From Flavobacterium sp. UGB4466 (GTDB taxonomy: Bacteria; Bacteroidota; Bacteroidia; Flavobacteriales; Flavobacteriaceae): a DNA stretch of 64,000 nucleotides. This document shows, one piece after another, positions 8,031-15,500 of this stretch. The stretch's first letter is position 1, and each line of letters begins with the position of its first letter. The position numbers and the translations under genes were made by a program. Below the pieces are notes generated by a model. The model worked only from the letters and a program-made list of their open reading frames with translations. It was not told where the DNA came from and searched no databases. The DNA is taken from the NCBI RefSeq assembly GCF_903469665.1, contig NZ_CAGKLC010000019.1, positions 1 to 64,000 of the forward strand, written 5' to 3'.

Positions 8031-10310
8031 TTAAAATTTAAACCTCCAGCTTACGGAAGGCAATATGCGATACAAAACCTTTTCTTCCTGTTTTACAATT
8101 ACACTGTTTTTGTCCTTATTCTCTTTTACACTCAATACTACATAAACCGGATTCTTGATATTGAACGTGTTGTAAATCGAGAAATTCAGTGCACTTTCTT
8201 TTTTATTCGTTTTCACAAAGAAATAATTCACCGAAAGATCGGTTCGGATATAATTAGGCATTTGTGCATTGTTATAACCTGAATACTCTTTAACCGGATT
8301 ATTATTGATGAAATACCAGGATGTTGGCATAGTGAAGCGATTCCCGGAACCAAACAGTTGTGTAACTCCGAAATTCCATTTGGCATTCAGATCGTACATC
8401 CCAACAATCGACAGATTATGACGTCTGTCGTACTTGGCAAAATACGTTTTTCCATTATTAAGCTCCTCAAAATTACGATCTGACCAGCTTAGTGTATAAC
8501 TCAGCCAACCTGTAAACTTTCCATTGCTCTTACGAAGCATCACTTCTAATCCGTATGCTTTTCCTTTTCCTGTCAACAAGTCGTTTTTGAATGTGGTAAC
8601 CTCATTAAACTGTGTGATTCCGTACGGATATTCAAGCAGATTTTTCATCGAACGATAAAAACCTCCCAAAGAAGTACTGAAATTTTTCGAAATATTCTGA
8701 TTAGAACCAATCGAAAACTCGTCTGACGATTGCGGTTTTATGCCGTCTGAACTGGCAATCCAAAAATCAGTAGGAATTCCAACACTTGAAGTAGTTATCA
8801 GACTTAGGTATTGATATTGTCTGTTATAAGATCCATAAAAAGAATATTTTTCGTTTAACAGATAATTCAATAAAACTCTGGGCTGAAAATGCAAATAAGA
8901 ATCACGGGATCCTGAAGTATAATAATTAACCCTAACACCTAATTCGGCGCTTAAACGATCTGTAAATCTTGGCTTTACAGTCGTAAAAACAGCCGCCTCA
9001 TTGGCATTAATTGTGCTATTTTGAAAAGTATTGCTAGCATCTGTCAAATTCTCGACATTCACTTTTTGAGGCTGCAAATTATGATGTACGTATTGTATTC
9101 CCGATTCTACAGGAACATTTTCTATCTGATATTTAAGAGCATTATTAAATCCAAAATCTTTTACATACGACGAAACTCCAAATTCAATTGTTGCCTGTTC
9201 CATATTCAGTTCATTAGAATATTGACTAAAATATAGCGCATTTGACATGCTAACATTTGGAGAAATTGCAGTAACCAAAGTTGGAGAAATGGTGACGTTA
9301 CTCCACTTTAAGCTAGTATTCAAAGCAAGATTTCCGTCCTCGATCTTCAACTCATCACCACTAACAAAAGCATCAACAGAAAGCAGATTATTTTTAGAAA
9401 GCTGAGAAATAAAAGTCAAATTTCCATCTGAGAAGCCATATTTCATATTCTGAACATCATTGTTTTTTGAACCGGAACGCAATAATGGCGCAACAATTTC
9501 ATCAATATATGTTTTCCTTCCTGAAATGTACAAACCTGAGTTTTTACCAACAGGAGCGGCCAATGTAAGCTGCGAAGCTAAAATTCCAACATTTCCCTGG
9601 ATCCCTAATTCTGAAGGTATTTTTTTATTCGGTATCAAGAGTGTAGTTGAACTCAAACGTCCTCCATATTTTGCATTCGAACTTGATTTATCAAACTCGA
9701 CACCTTTAATATGATCGGTATTGTAAAAAGGGAAAATTCCCAGCAAGTGCGACATTCCATATACAGGAGTTCCATCGTACAAAATGGCATTGTGTCCCGG
9801 ATCTCCACCTCTAACATACAAATATCCGTTTGCATCTCCTGAATTTTGCACTCCTGGTGTCAGCTGCAAAAGTTTTATAATATCAGTAGTTCCTAAAACG
9901 GTCGGAACTGAAGACAATTCTTTTAAATTAAAGGCTAATTTCCCCCCTGCTAAAGTCGTTATTGGGCTTTTTTTATCATTGTTTACTATAACTTCTTTCA
10001 GATGGGAAACATCTTTGTCCGGCACTATCAAAAGCACCGTATCTTTTTCGAGGTTAAGATTAATGATTTTCGTAAGATAACCCAATTGGTTGATTGCTAT
10101 TTCTACATGTCCCGGCGGCAGCTGTTGCGAGAAATTACCAATAGAGTCAGACAACGTATAATATTGTTGGATCGCTGTTTTTAGAGAAATACTTGCTCCA
10201 ACAAGATTCTCGTGTTCAGAAGATTTTAGATTTCCACTTATACTGACTTTAGATTGTGCAAATACATTGGAAAAACAGAATAAAAAAAGGAGGATAATTG
10301 GTTTTGGCAC
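8031..10310 (-). CDS. TonB-dependent receptor with carboxypeptidase-like regulatory domain
   Basis: A 759-residue outer-membrane receptor. A signal peptide ending FSNVFAQ is followed by a CarboxypepD_reg-like beta-sandwich (about 22-105), a plug domain (about 115-225, containing YLYVRGGDPGHNAILYDG) and a C-terminal 22-strand-type barrel ending SWRFKF. The start codon is GTG. It is shorter than SusC proteins and is paired with DUF4249 instead of SusD, which suggests uptake of a small ligand or a siderophore-like compound; that is inference. It is the first gene of a two-gene operon with the DUF4249 lipoprotein. Confidence 0.92.
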   Translation of the reverse strand: MPKPIILLFLFCFSNVFAQSKVSISGNLKSSEHENLVGASISLKTAIQQYYTLSDSIGNFSQQLPPGHVEIAINQLGYLTKIINLNLEKDTVLLIVPDKDVSHLKEVIVNNDKKSPITTLAGGKLAFNLKELSSVPTVLGTTDIIKLLQLTPGVQNSGDANGYLYVRGGDPGHNAILYDGTPVYGMSHLLGIFPFYNTDHIKGVEFDKSSSNAKYGGRLSSTTLLIPNKKIPSELGIQGNVGILASQLTLAAPVGKNSGLYISGRKTYIDEIVAPLLRSGSKNNDVQNMKYGFSDGNLTFISQLSKNNLLSVDAFVSGDELKIEDGNLALNTSLKWSNVTISPTLVTAISPNVSMSNALYFSQYSNELNMEQATIEFGVSSYVKDFGFNNALKYQIENVPVESGIQYVHHNLQPQKVNVENLTDASNTFQNSTINANEAAVFTTVKPRFTDRLSAELGVRVNYYTSGSRDSYLHFQPRVLLNYLLNEKYSFYGSYNRQYQYLSLITTSSVGIPTDFWIASSDGIKPQSSDEFSIGSNQNISKNFSTSLGGFYRSMKNLLEYPYGITQFNEVTTFKNDLLTGKGKAYGLEVMLRKSNGKFTGWLSYTLSWSDRNFEELNNGKTYFAKYDRRHNLSIVGMYDLNAKWNFGVTQLFGSGNRFTMPTSWYFINNNPVKEYSGYNNAQMPNYIRTDLSVNYFFVKTNKKESALNFSIYNTFNIKNPVYVVLSVKENKDKNSVIVKQEEKVLYRILPSVSWRFKF

Positions 10311-10390
10311 TTGATTTTAATAAGAAAAGTGCGAAAATAAGCAATTATAAAGTGTTTTCTAAGAGTAATTATGGTTTTATTTTTATACGC

Positions 10391-11377
10391 TTAACTTTCA
10401 GAATCTAACTGAAATCGCTGAATATCATTCTCTATCAACGCTTTTAATTCCTCTTCTTTTGGCATGTATAGTAAATACTGGCTTGCAAAAACACTTTTCT
10501 TATCTGCTAAAACAGAATATTTCACTATCGTTTCATCTTTTTCCGAACACAATAGAATTCCAATCGTAGGCTGATCTGATTCGCTCTTCTTTAAATCATC
10601 ATACATTCGGACATACATATCAATCTGACCAATATCCTGATGAGATAGTAATCCGGTTTTTAAATCTATAATTACAAAACATTTTAAAATGTAATTATAA
10701 AAAACCAAATCAATATAAAAATCAGACGTATCCGTAACAATATGCTGTTGTCTCCCTACAAATGCAAACCCTTTTCCAAACTCCAATAAAAATTGCTGTA
10801 AATGATCTATTATAGATGTTTCTAAGCTTCGCTCAGAATTTTTAGCTTCAGCTGACAATCCTAAGAATTCAAAAATATAAGGGTCTTTTATTAAATTTTG
10901 AATAGTATCTGATTCTGCTTTGATACTTTTGTGCTCCACAACACGTTCAAATGCTAATGAATTTATTTGCCTTTGAAGCGTCCTGCTGTTCCAGTTGTTC
11001 TGAATACTTTCGTTCAGATAATAATTTATTTTTTCCTCCGAAACCAATCGCGACAGTAGTCTATAATGTGTCCAACTCAATTCGTGACGCAATGCGTCAC
11101 GAATTGGAAAAACTTTGTAAAAAGCGCGCATATTTCTCAGATTACTATCATCAAACCCTTTTCCAAACTCAAGTGTAAGCTGATTAGCAAGATTCATTAA
11201 AGTAGCTTTACCATAATCAGCGCGATCTTTCCCTCTTTGTTCGTCTTCAACAATTACTCTCCCAATTTCCCAATAGGTTTCCAACAAAATAGAATTTGCC
11301 ATTCTAAAGACTCGTTTACGAGACTGGAGAATAATTTCTTTTACTTCTGAAAACAACGGGGTCTGATTCGTGATCAT
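10391..11377 (-). CDS. YhcG-type PD-(D/E)XK nuclease domain protein (DUF1016)
   Basis: A 328-residue protein with an N-terminal helical YhcG_N region (about 10-150, containing YWEIGRVIVE and ARRELSWTHYR-like segments) and a C-terminal PD-(D/E)XK fold. The putative active-site residues are Asp223 in FYIDLVFYN and Asp238-Leu-Lys240 in IIDLKTG. The family is scattered in bacteria, often as single genes, sometimes beside restriction systems; its role is unproven. No restriction or toxin gene is adjacent here, and neighbours are the TonB receptor and pdxJ. It is the best candidate for a horizontally acquired gene in this part of the window. Confidence 0.88.
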   Translation of the reverse strand: MITNQTPLFSEVKEIILQSRKRVFRMANSILLETYWEIGRVIVEDEQRGKDRADYGKATLMNLANQLTLEFGKGFDDSNLRNMRAFYKVFPIRDALRHELSWTHYRLLSRLVSEEKINYYLNESIQNNWNSRTLQRQINSLAFERVVEHKSIKAESDTIQNLIKDPYIFEFLGLSAEAKNSERSLETSIIDHLQQFLLEFGKGFAFVGRQQHIVTDTSDFYIDLVFYNYILKCFVIIDLKTGLLSHQDIGQIDMYVRMYDDLKKSESDQPTIGILLCSEKDETIVKYSVLADKKSVFASQYLLYMPKEEELKALIENDIQRFQLDSES

Positions 11378-11411
11378 TATCCAAATATTTAAGTCATCTA
11401 AACCTTAAAAC

Positions 11412-12125
11412 TTACTTCAATTTATTCAGATACATGTTTACTACGTTATCCAAGCCCAGATAAAGAGCTTCTGAAATCAAAGCATGACCAATAGACACTT
11501 CTAACAATCCCGGGATATTTTGTTTGAAGAACTGAATATTATCCAAACTTAAATCGTGACCTGCATTAATCCCTAAATCCAATTCATTAGCCAGTTTTGC
11601 CGCTTCAACATAAGGATCAATTCCGTTTTTATTCCCTAAACCGTATTGATGTGCAAAAGCTTCCGTGTACAACTCAATACGATCTGTTCCTGTTTTTTTT
11701 GCTCCTTCTATAACTTCCAGCACCGGATCGACAAAAATTGAAGTTCTGATTCCGTTTCGTTGAAATTCCTGAATAACTTCCGTCAGATACGATTGATTGG
11801 CTACAGTATCCCAACCTGCAGACGAGGTAATCGCTCCAATTGCATCAGGAACCAGAGTCACCTGTGTTGGCTTACATTCTAAAACCAAATCGATAAAGTT
11901 ATGCTGAGGATTTCCTTCAATATTATATTCGGTATATACAATTGCTTTTAAATCGCGGGCATCCTGATAGCGAATATGACGCTCGTCCGGACGCGGATGA
12001 ATTGTGATTCCCTGGCTTCCGAAATTCTGAATATCTGTCGCAACTTTTAATAAATCAGGAACATTTCCGCCGCGTGCATTTCGCAACGTTGCAATTTTAT
12101 TGATATTTACACTTAACTTTGTCAT
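11412..12125 (-). CDS. pdxJ: Pyridoxine 5'-phosphate synthase PdxJ
   Basis: Condenses 1-deoxyxylulose 5-phosphate with 3-amino-2-oxopropyl phosphate to make pyridoxine 5'-phosphate, the last step of the DXP-dependent vitamin B6 route. At 237 residues it has family length and the TIM-barrel motifs are visible: LSVNINKIATLRNARGG at the start, ITIHPRPDERHI (about 40-51) and the late GLGINAGHDLS segment (about 190-200). It is transcribed divergently from the CBS protein gene. Confidence 0.96.
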   Translation of the reverse strand: MTKLSVNINKIATLRNARGGNVPDLLKVATDIQNFGSQGITIHPRPDERHIRYQDARDLKAIVYTEYNIEGNPQHNFIDLVLECKPTQVTLVPDAIGAITSSAGWDTVANQSYLTEVIQEFQRNGIRTSIFVDPVLEVIEGAKKTGTDRIELYTEAFAHQYGLGNKNGIDPYVEAAKLANELDLGINAGHDLSLDNIQFFKQNIPGLLEVSIGHALISEALYLGLDNVVNMYLNKLK

Positions 12126-12153
12126 ATAAATAGATAATTAATTCTGGTAACAC

Positions 12154-12175
12154 TATATTTGTTACGACAAAAATA
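12154..12175. promoter_or_regulatory. Divergent promoter -7 elements for pdxJ and the CBS gene
   Basis: TATATTTG on the plus strand (12154-12161) faces the CBS gene and TATTTTTG on the minus strand (12168-12175) faces pdxJ. Both match TANNTTTG; a clear -33 TTG is not seen for either. Confidence 0.4.
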
Positions 12176-12241
12176 CAAAGTAAAACGTAGCGTTTTTTGC
12201 TATTTTTTGATTATTTTGCATGAAATATCTTCAATAGATTT

Positions 12242-12901
12242 ATGACAGAAATTACAAACTATATCACCAATGATTTCAGAGCGATTGATAGTCAGGAAAC
12301 GATAGCATCGGTTCAGGACTTTTTTGCTGATTTGAGTTTTTCGCATTTTCCGGTTTTGGAAAACGGAATTTTTATTGGAAGTATCGCCGCCGATGATGTC
12401 GAAACTTTTGATACAGACAAAAAAGCCATTGACTACAAATATACCCTGGAACGTTTTTTTGCCCGAAAATCTATGATTTGGCTCGACGTTCTGGAAGTAT
12501 TTGCTAAAAATCACACCAATACAATCCCGGTTCTTGACGAAAACAATGCCTATATTGGTTATTATGAAATGGAGGACATCATGAAGTTTTTTCAGGAAAC
12601 TCCTTTTTTAAAAGAGCAAGGCGGCATTATAATCGTTCAAAAAGGACTTTTAGATTACTCTATGGGGCAGGTCACTCAAATTATAGAAAGCAATAATGGC
12701 AAAATCCTAGGCTGTTTTGTCTCTGAAGCTGACTTAGAAAATGTTCAGATCACCGTAAAAATTGGTGTAGGCCCCATGAATGAAATCATCCAGACTTTTA
12801 GACGATACAATTACGAAATCATATCCGAACATCAGGAAGACGCTTATATCAACAGCTTAAAAGAACGTTCTGATTACCTGGACAAATACCTTAACATATA
12901 A
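12242..12901 (+). CDS. CBS-domain protein (AcuB-like)
   Basis: A 219-residue cytoplasmic protein with a tandem pair of CBS motifs in the first 125 residues (SFSHFPVLENGIFIGSI and HTNTIPVLDENNAYIGYY) followed by a C-terminal ACT-like alpha/beta region (about 130-215, IIIVQKGLLDYSMGQVTQIIE). CBS pairs sense adenine nucleotides. It lies directly upstream of nadK on the same strand, so adenylate sensing beside NADP synthesis is a tempting but unproven link. The 95-bp gap to nadK holds inverted and direct repeats. Confidence 0.88.
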   Translation: MTEITNYITNDFRAIDSQETIASVQDFFADLSFSHFPVLENGIFIGSIAADDVETFDTDKKAIDYKYTLERFFARKSMIWLDVLEVFAKNHTNTIPVLDENNAYIGYYEMEDIMKFFQETPFLKEQGGIIIVQKGLLDYSMGQVTQIIESNNGKILGCFVSEADLENVQITVKIGVGPMNEIIQTFRRYNYEIISEHQEDAYINSLKERSDYLDKYLNI

Positions 12902-12910
12902 ATTATTAAT

Positions 12911-12994
12911 GTGTCAATAAGCAAATTAGTTAATTAGATAATCTTCGCATTGACAAATTATCTGATTAACACATTGACAAATTATCTAATTAAC
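12911..12994. repeat. Intergenic repeat block with inverted and direct copies
   Basis: GTTAATTAGATAAT (12929-12942) is the exact complement of ATTATCTAATTAAC (12981-12994), and CATTGACAAATTATCT occurs twice in direct orientation (12948-12963 and 12972-12987). The same ATTATCTAATT vocabulary recurs at 41743-41790. It probably ends transcription of the CBS gene or structures the nadK leader. Confidence 0.6.
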
Positions 12995-12996
12995 GA

Positions 12997-13884
12997 ATGA
13001 AAGTAGCCATTTACGGGCAGTATTACCAAAACAGTACAGGCCCCATTATTAAAGACATTTTTATTTTTTTCAATTCCAATAATGTCGAAATGGTAATTGA
13101 AGAAGACTTTCTGAAAATGCTCTACGAAAAAGAACTCGTTAAAAAGGAATACAAGACCTTTTCTTCTTCTACTTCGTTAGACGATAGTTACGAAATGCTC
13201 ATTAGTATTGGTGGTGACGGAACTATTTTAAGAGCCGCAACTCTGGTTCGCAACTCAGGAATTCCAATATTAGGCATCAACGCCGGAAGATTAGGGTTTC
13301 TGGCAACAGTTCCCAGAGAAAGTATTGATAATTTTTTACAATACATCATTGACAAAAATTACACCATCTCCGAAAGAACTTTATTAAGCTTAACCTGTGA
13401 TCCTAAAAATGACACCATCGAAGACGATTTAAACTTTGCAATGAACGAAGTCACTGTTAGCCGAAAAGACACCACGTCTATGATTACAGTTGAAACGTAT
13501 CTAAACAATGAATATTTAAATTCATACTGGGCAGATGGCCTAATCATTTCAACGCCAACTGGCTCAACAGGGTATTCCTTAAGCTGCGGCGGTCCTATTC
13601 TGACCCCAAATGTTGAAAGCTTGGTAATTACTCCTATTGCACCGCACAATTTAAACGCTAGACCATTGGTTATCCCGGACAATACCGAAATCAAACTTCG
13701 CGTTACCGGAAGAGAAGACCAGTATTTAGTTTCTTTAGATTCCCGAATCACCTCTGTAAAAAATGATTCTGTTCTAAAAATTAAAAAAACCGATTTCAAA
13801 ATAAAAATGGTGGAAATACCGGGCGAAACTTTCCTGAAAACACTGAGAAAAAAACTGCTCTGGGGAGAAGACAAGAGAAATTAA
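12997..13884 (+). CDS. nadK: NAD kinase
   Basis: Phosphorylates NAD to NADP in the cytoplasm. The 295-residue protein carries the diagnostic GGDGT (72-76), the NE-VTVSRKD substrate loop and the second glycine-rich motif STPTGSTGYSLSCGGP near residues 186-201. The length is normal. The ATG follows directly after the repeat block. The next gene (DUF6089) has a strong promoter of its own, so nadK probably terminates before the bamA run. Confidence 0.97.
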   Translation: MKVAIYGQYYQNSTGPIIKDIFIFFNSNNVEMVIEEDFLKMLYEKELVKKEYKTFSSSTSLDDSYEMLISIGGDGTILRAATLVRNSGIPILGINAGRLGFLATVPRESIDNFLQYIIDKNYTISERTLLSLTCDPKNDTIEDDLNFAMNEVTVSRKDTTSMITVETYLNNEYLNSYWADGLIISTPTGSTGYSLSCGGPILTPNVESLVITPIAPHNLNARPLVIPDNTEIKLRVTGREDQYLVSLDSRITSVKNDSVLKIKKTDFKIKMVEIPGETFLKTLRKKLLWGEDKRN

Positions 13885-14009
13885 GCGGTTTTCTGAATTA
13901 CCACTATACGATAATACTACATTTTCCCGTTCTGCATATAGCGAATCATCACCAAATAGCTCAAAATCATATTGTAAATTGAAAAAAAAGCACATTTAGC
14001 TAAACAAAC

Positions 14010-14039
14010 TTTGATTCGAATCGATAATTATTATATTTG
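14010..14039 (+). promoter_or_regulatory. Promoter of the DUF6089-uppS-bamA-ompH run
   Basis: TTTG (14010-14013), an 18-nt spacer and TATATTTG (14032-14039) match the Bacteroidetes consensus very well. It lies 18 nt before the DUF6089 ATG. This is the clearest promoter seen in the window. Confidence 0.75.
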
Positions 14040-14057
14040 CACGCAATTTTGAATTAA

Positions 14058-14747
14058 ATGAAGAAAATTTTTAATTTATTGTTATGTTTATTCCCCTTTA
14101 TCACACTAAATGCTCAAATTAATGAGATTGGTGTTTTTTTAGGTGGAAGTAACTTTGTAGGAGATGTAGGCAAAACTACCTATGTTGCACCGGAAAAACT
14201 GGCTTTTGGTGTATTGTACAAATGGAACAAAAGTCCGCGTCACTCCTATCGATTCTCGTATACACAATCAACCGTTACAGGAAACGATTTCGATTCATCT
14301 GAAACAGGAAGAAACAGAAGAGGCTATAGCTTTAAAAATAATGTAAAAGAACTTTCGGCTGGTCTGGAATTCAATTTTTTCGACTTCAATCTGCATGATT
14401 ATCACAGAAAAGTAACTCCGTATATTTTCTCTGGACTTAACTTTTTTATGTACGACAAATTGTATCGCTTTACATCAAGTCCAACCGTAACACAATCCAT
14501 AAGTTCAAGTTCGTTTGCCATACCTATTATATTAGGTATAAAATCAAACATAACACCAAGTATTGTTCTGGGAGCTGAAGTTGGAGCACGATATACTTTT
14601 ACAGATGCTATGGACTCCAGCAATCCAAATACAAAAAACACAAACATATTACAGTTTGGAAATTTAAATAATAATGATTGGTATGTCTTCTCTGGTATTA
14701 CTTTAACGTATACCTTTGGAGAAAAACCTTGCTATTGCGCAGAATAA
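14058..14747 (+). CDS. DUF6089 family outer-membrane beta-barrel protein
   Basis: A 229-residue protein with a signal peptide (cleavage after LNAQ) followed by alternating beta strands typical of a small eight-strand-class outer-membrane barrel (NEIGVFLGGSNFVGDVGKT, then repeated Tyr/Phe-rich strands). This gene regularly stands next to uppS-bamA in Bacteroidetes. Its last residues include CYCAE. Function is unknown. It is the first gene behind a strong promoter and ends 5 bp before uppS, so it should be co-expressed with the outer-membrane assembly genes. Confidence 0.85.
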   Translation: MKKIFNLLLCLFPFITLNAQINEIGVFLGGSNFVGDVGKTTYVAPEKLAFGVLYKWNKSPRHSYRFSYTQSTVTGNDFDSSETGRNRRGYSFKNNVKELSAGLEFNFFDFNLHDYHRKVTPYIFSGLNFFMYDKLYRFTSSPTVTQSISSSSFAIPIILGIKSNITPSIVLGAEVGARYTFTDAMDSSNPNTKNTNILQFGNLNNNDWYVFSGITLTYTFGEKPCYCAE

Positions 14748-14752
14748 TAAAA

Positions 14753-15493
14753 ATGAATTTACTAGAATCAATAGATAAAACAAATTTACCTCAACATCTG
14801 GCCATTATTATGGACGGGAATGGCCGTTGGGCAAAACAACAAGGTTTTTTAAGAGCATTTGGTCACGAAAACGGAACAAAATCTGTAAAAAACACCATAA
14901 AAACATGTGCCAAACTTGGTATTGAATACCTGACGCTATATGCTTTTTCGACAGAAAACTGGAATCGTCCGAAACTGGAAGTCGAAGCACTTATGAAAAT
15001 TTTAATCAATTCCTTAAAAAAAGAACTTGGGACCCTACAGGAAAACAACATCAAACTTAATGCTATAGGGAACCTTGAAAAATTACCAAAATCAGCTCAA
15101 AAAGAGTTGTTGGATGTAATAGAAAAGACCAAAAATAACACCCGTTTGACCTTAACTTTAGCATTAAGTTACGGATCAAGAGAAGAATTGGTACAAGCCG
15201 TTAGAATCATCAGTGATAAAGTTAAAAATAATATAATTTCAATAGACTCTATTGACGATTCAATTATAAATGAGCATCTTTACACGCAAAATTTACCTGA
15301 CGTAGATTTATTAATAAGAACAAGTGGAGAGCATAGAATAAGTAATTTTTTGCTATGGCAAATCGCCTATGCAGAACTATATTTTACTAATGTCTTATGG
15401 CCAGACTTTAAAGACCAAGATTTATATGAGGCTATTATTAGTTATCAAAAAAGAGAACGTAGATTTGGAAAAACCAGTGAACAAATTAAATAA
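14753..15493 (+). CDS. uppS: Isoprenyl transferase (undecaprenyl diphosphate synthase)
   Basis: Cis-prenyltransferase that makes undecaprenyl diphosphate, the lipid carrier for peptidoglycan and O-antigen. I start at the ATG at 14753, after the DUF6089 stop, because the longer frame begins inside the previous gene. The 246-residue protein has the catalytic block IIMDGNGRWA with Asp21, the YAFSTENWNRP motif and RTSGEHRISNFLLWQ near the C-terminus. It lies between DUF6089 and bamA, a conserved order. Confidence 0.97.
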   Translation: MNLLESIDKTNLPQHLAIIMDGNGRWAKQQGFLRAFGHENGTKSVKNTIKTCAKLGIEYLTLYAFSTENWNRPKLEVEALMKILINSLKKELGTLQENNIKLNAIGNLEKLPKSAQKELLDVIEKTKNNTRLTLTLALSYGSREELVQAVRIISDKVKNNIISIDSIDDSIINEHLYTQNLPDVDLLIRTSGEHRISNFLLWQIAYAELYFTNVLWPDFKDQDLYEAIISYQKRERRFGKTSEQIK

Positions 15494-15500
15494 TTTTTTA

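Noticed and set aside
10951..11178. Open frame antisense to the YhcG-like gene
   Set aside because: It is a shadow of a well-supported gene with a recognisable nuclease domain on the other strand.
15369..15500. Upstream start of bamA inside uppS
   Set aside because: It would overlap uppS by 125 bp and put 44 extra residues before the signal peptide.
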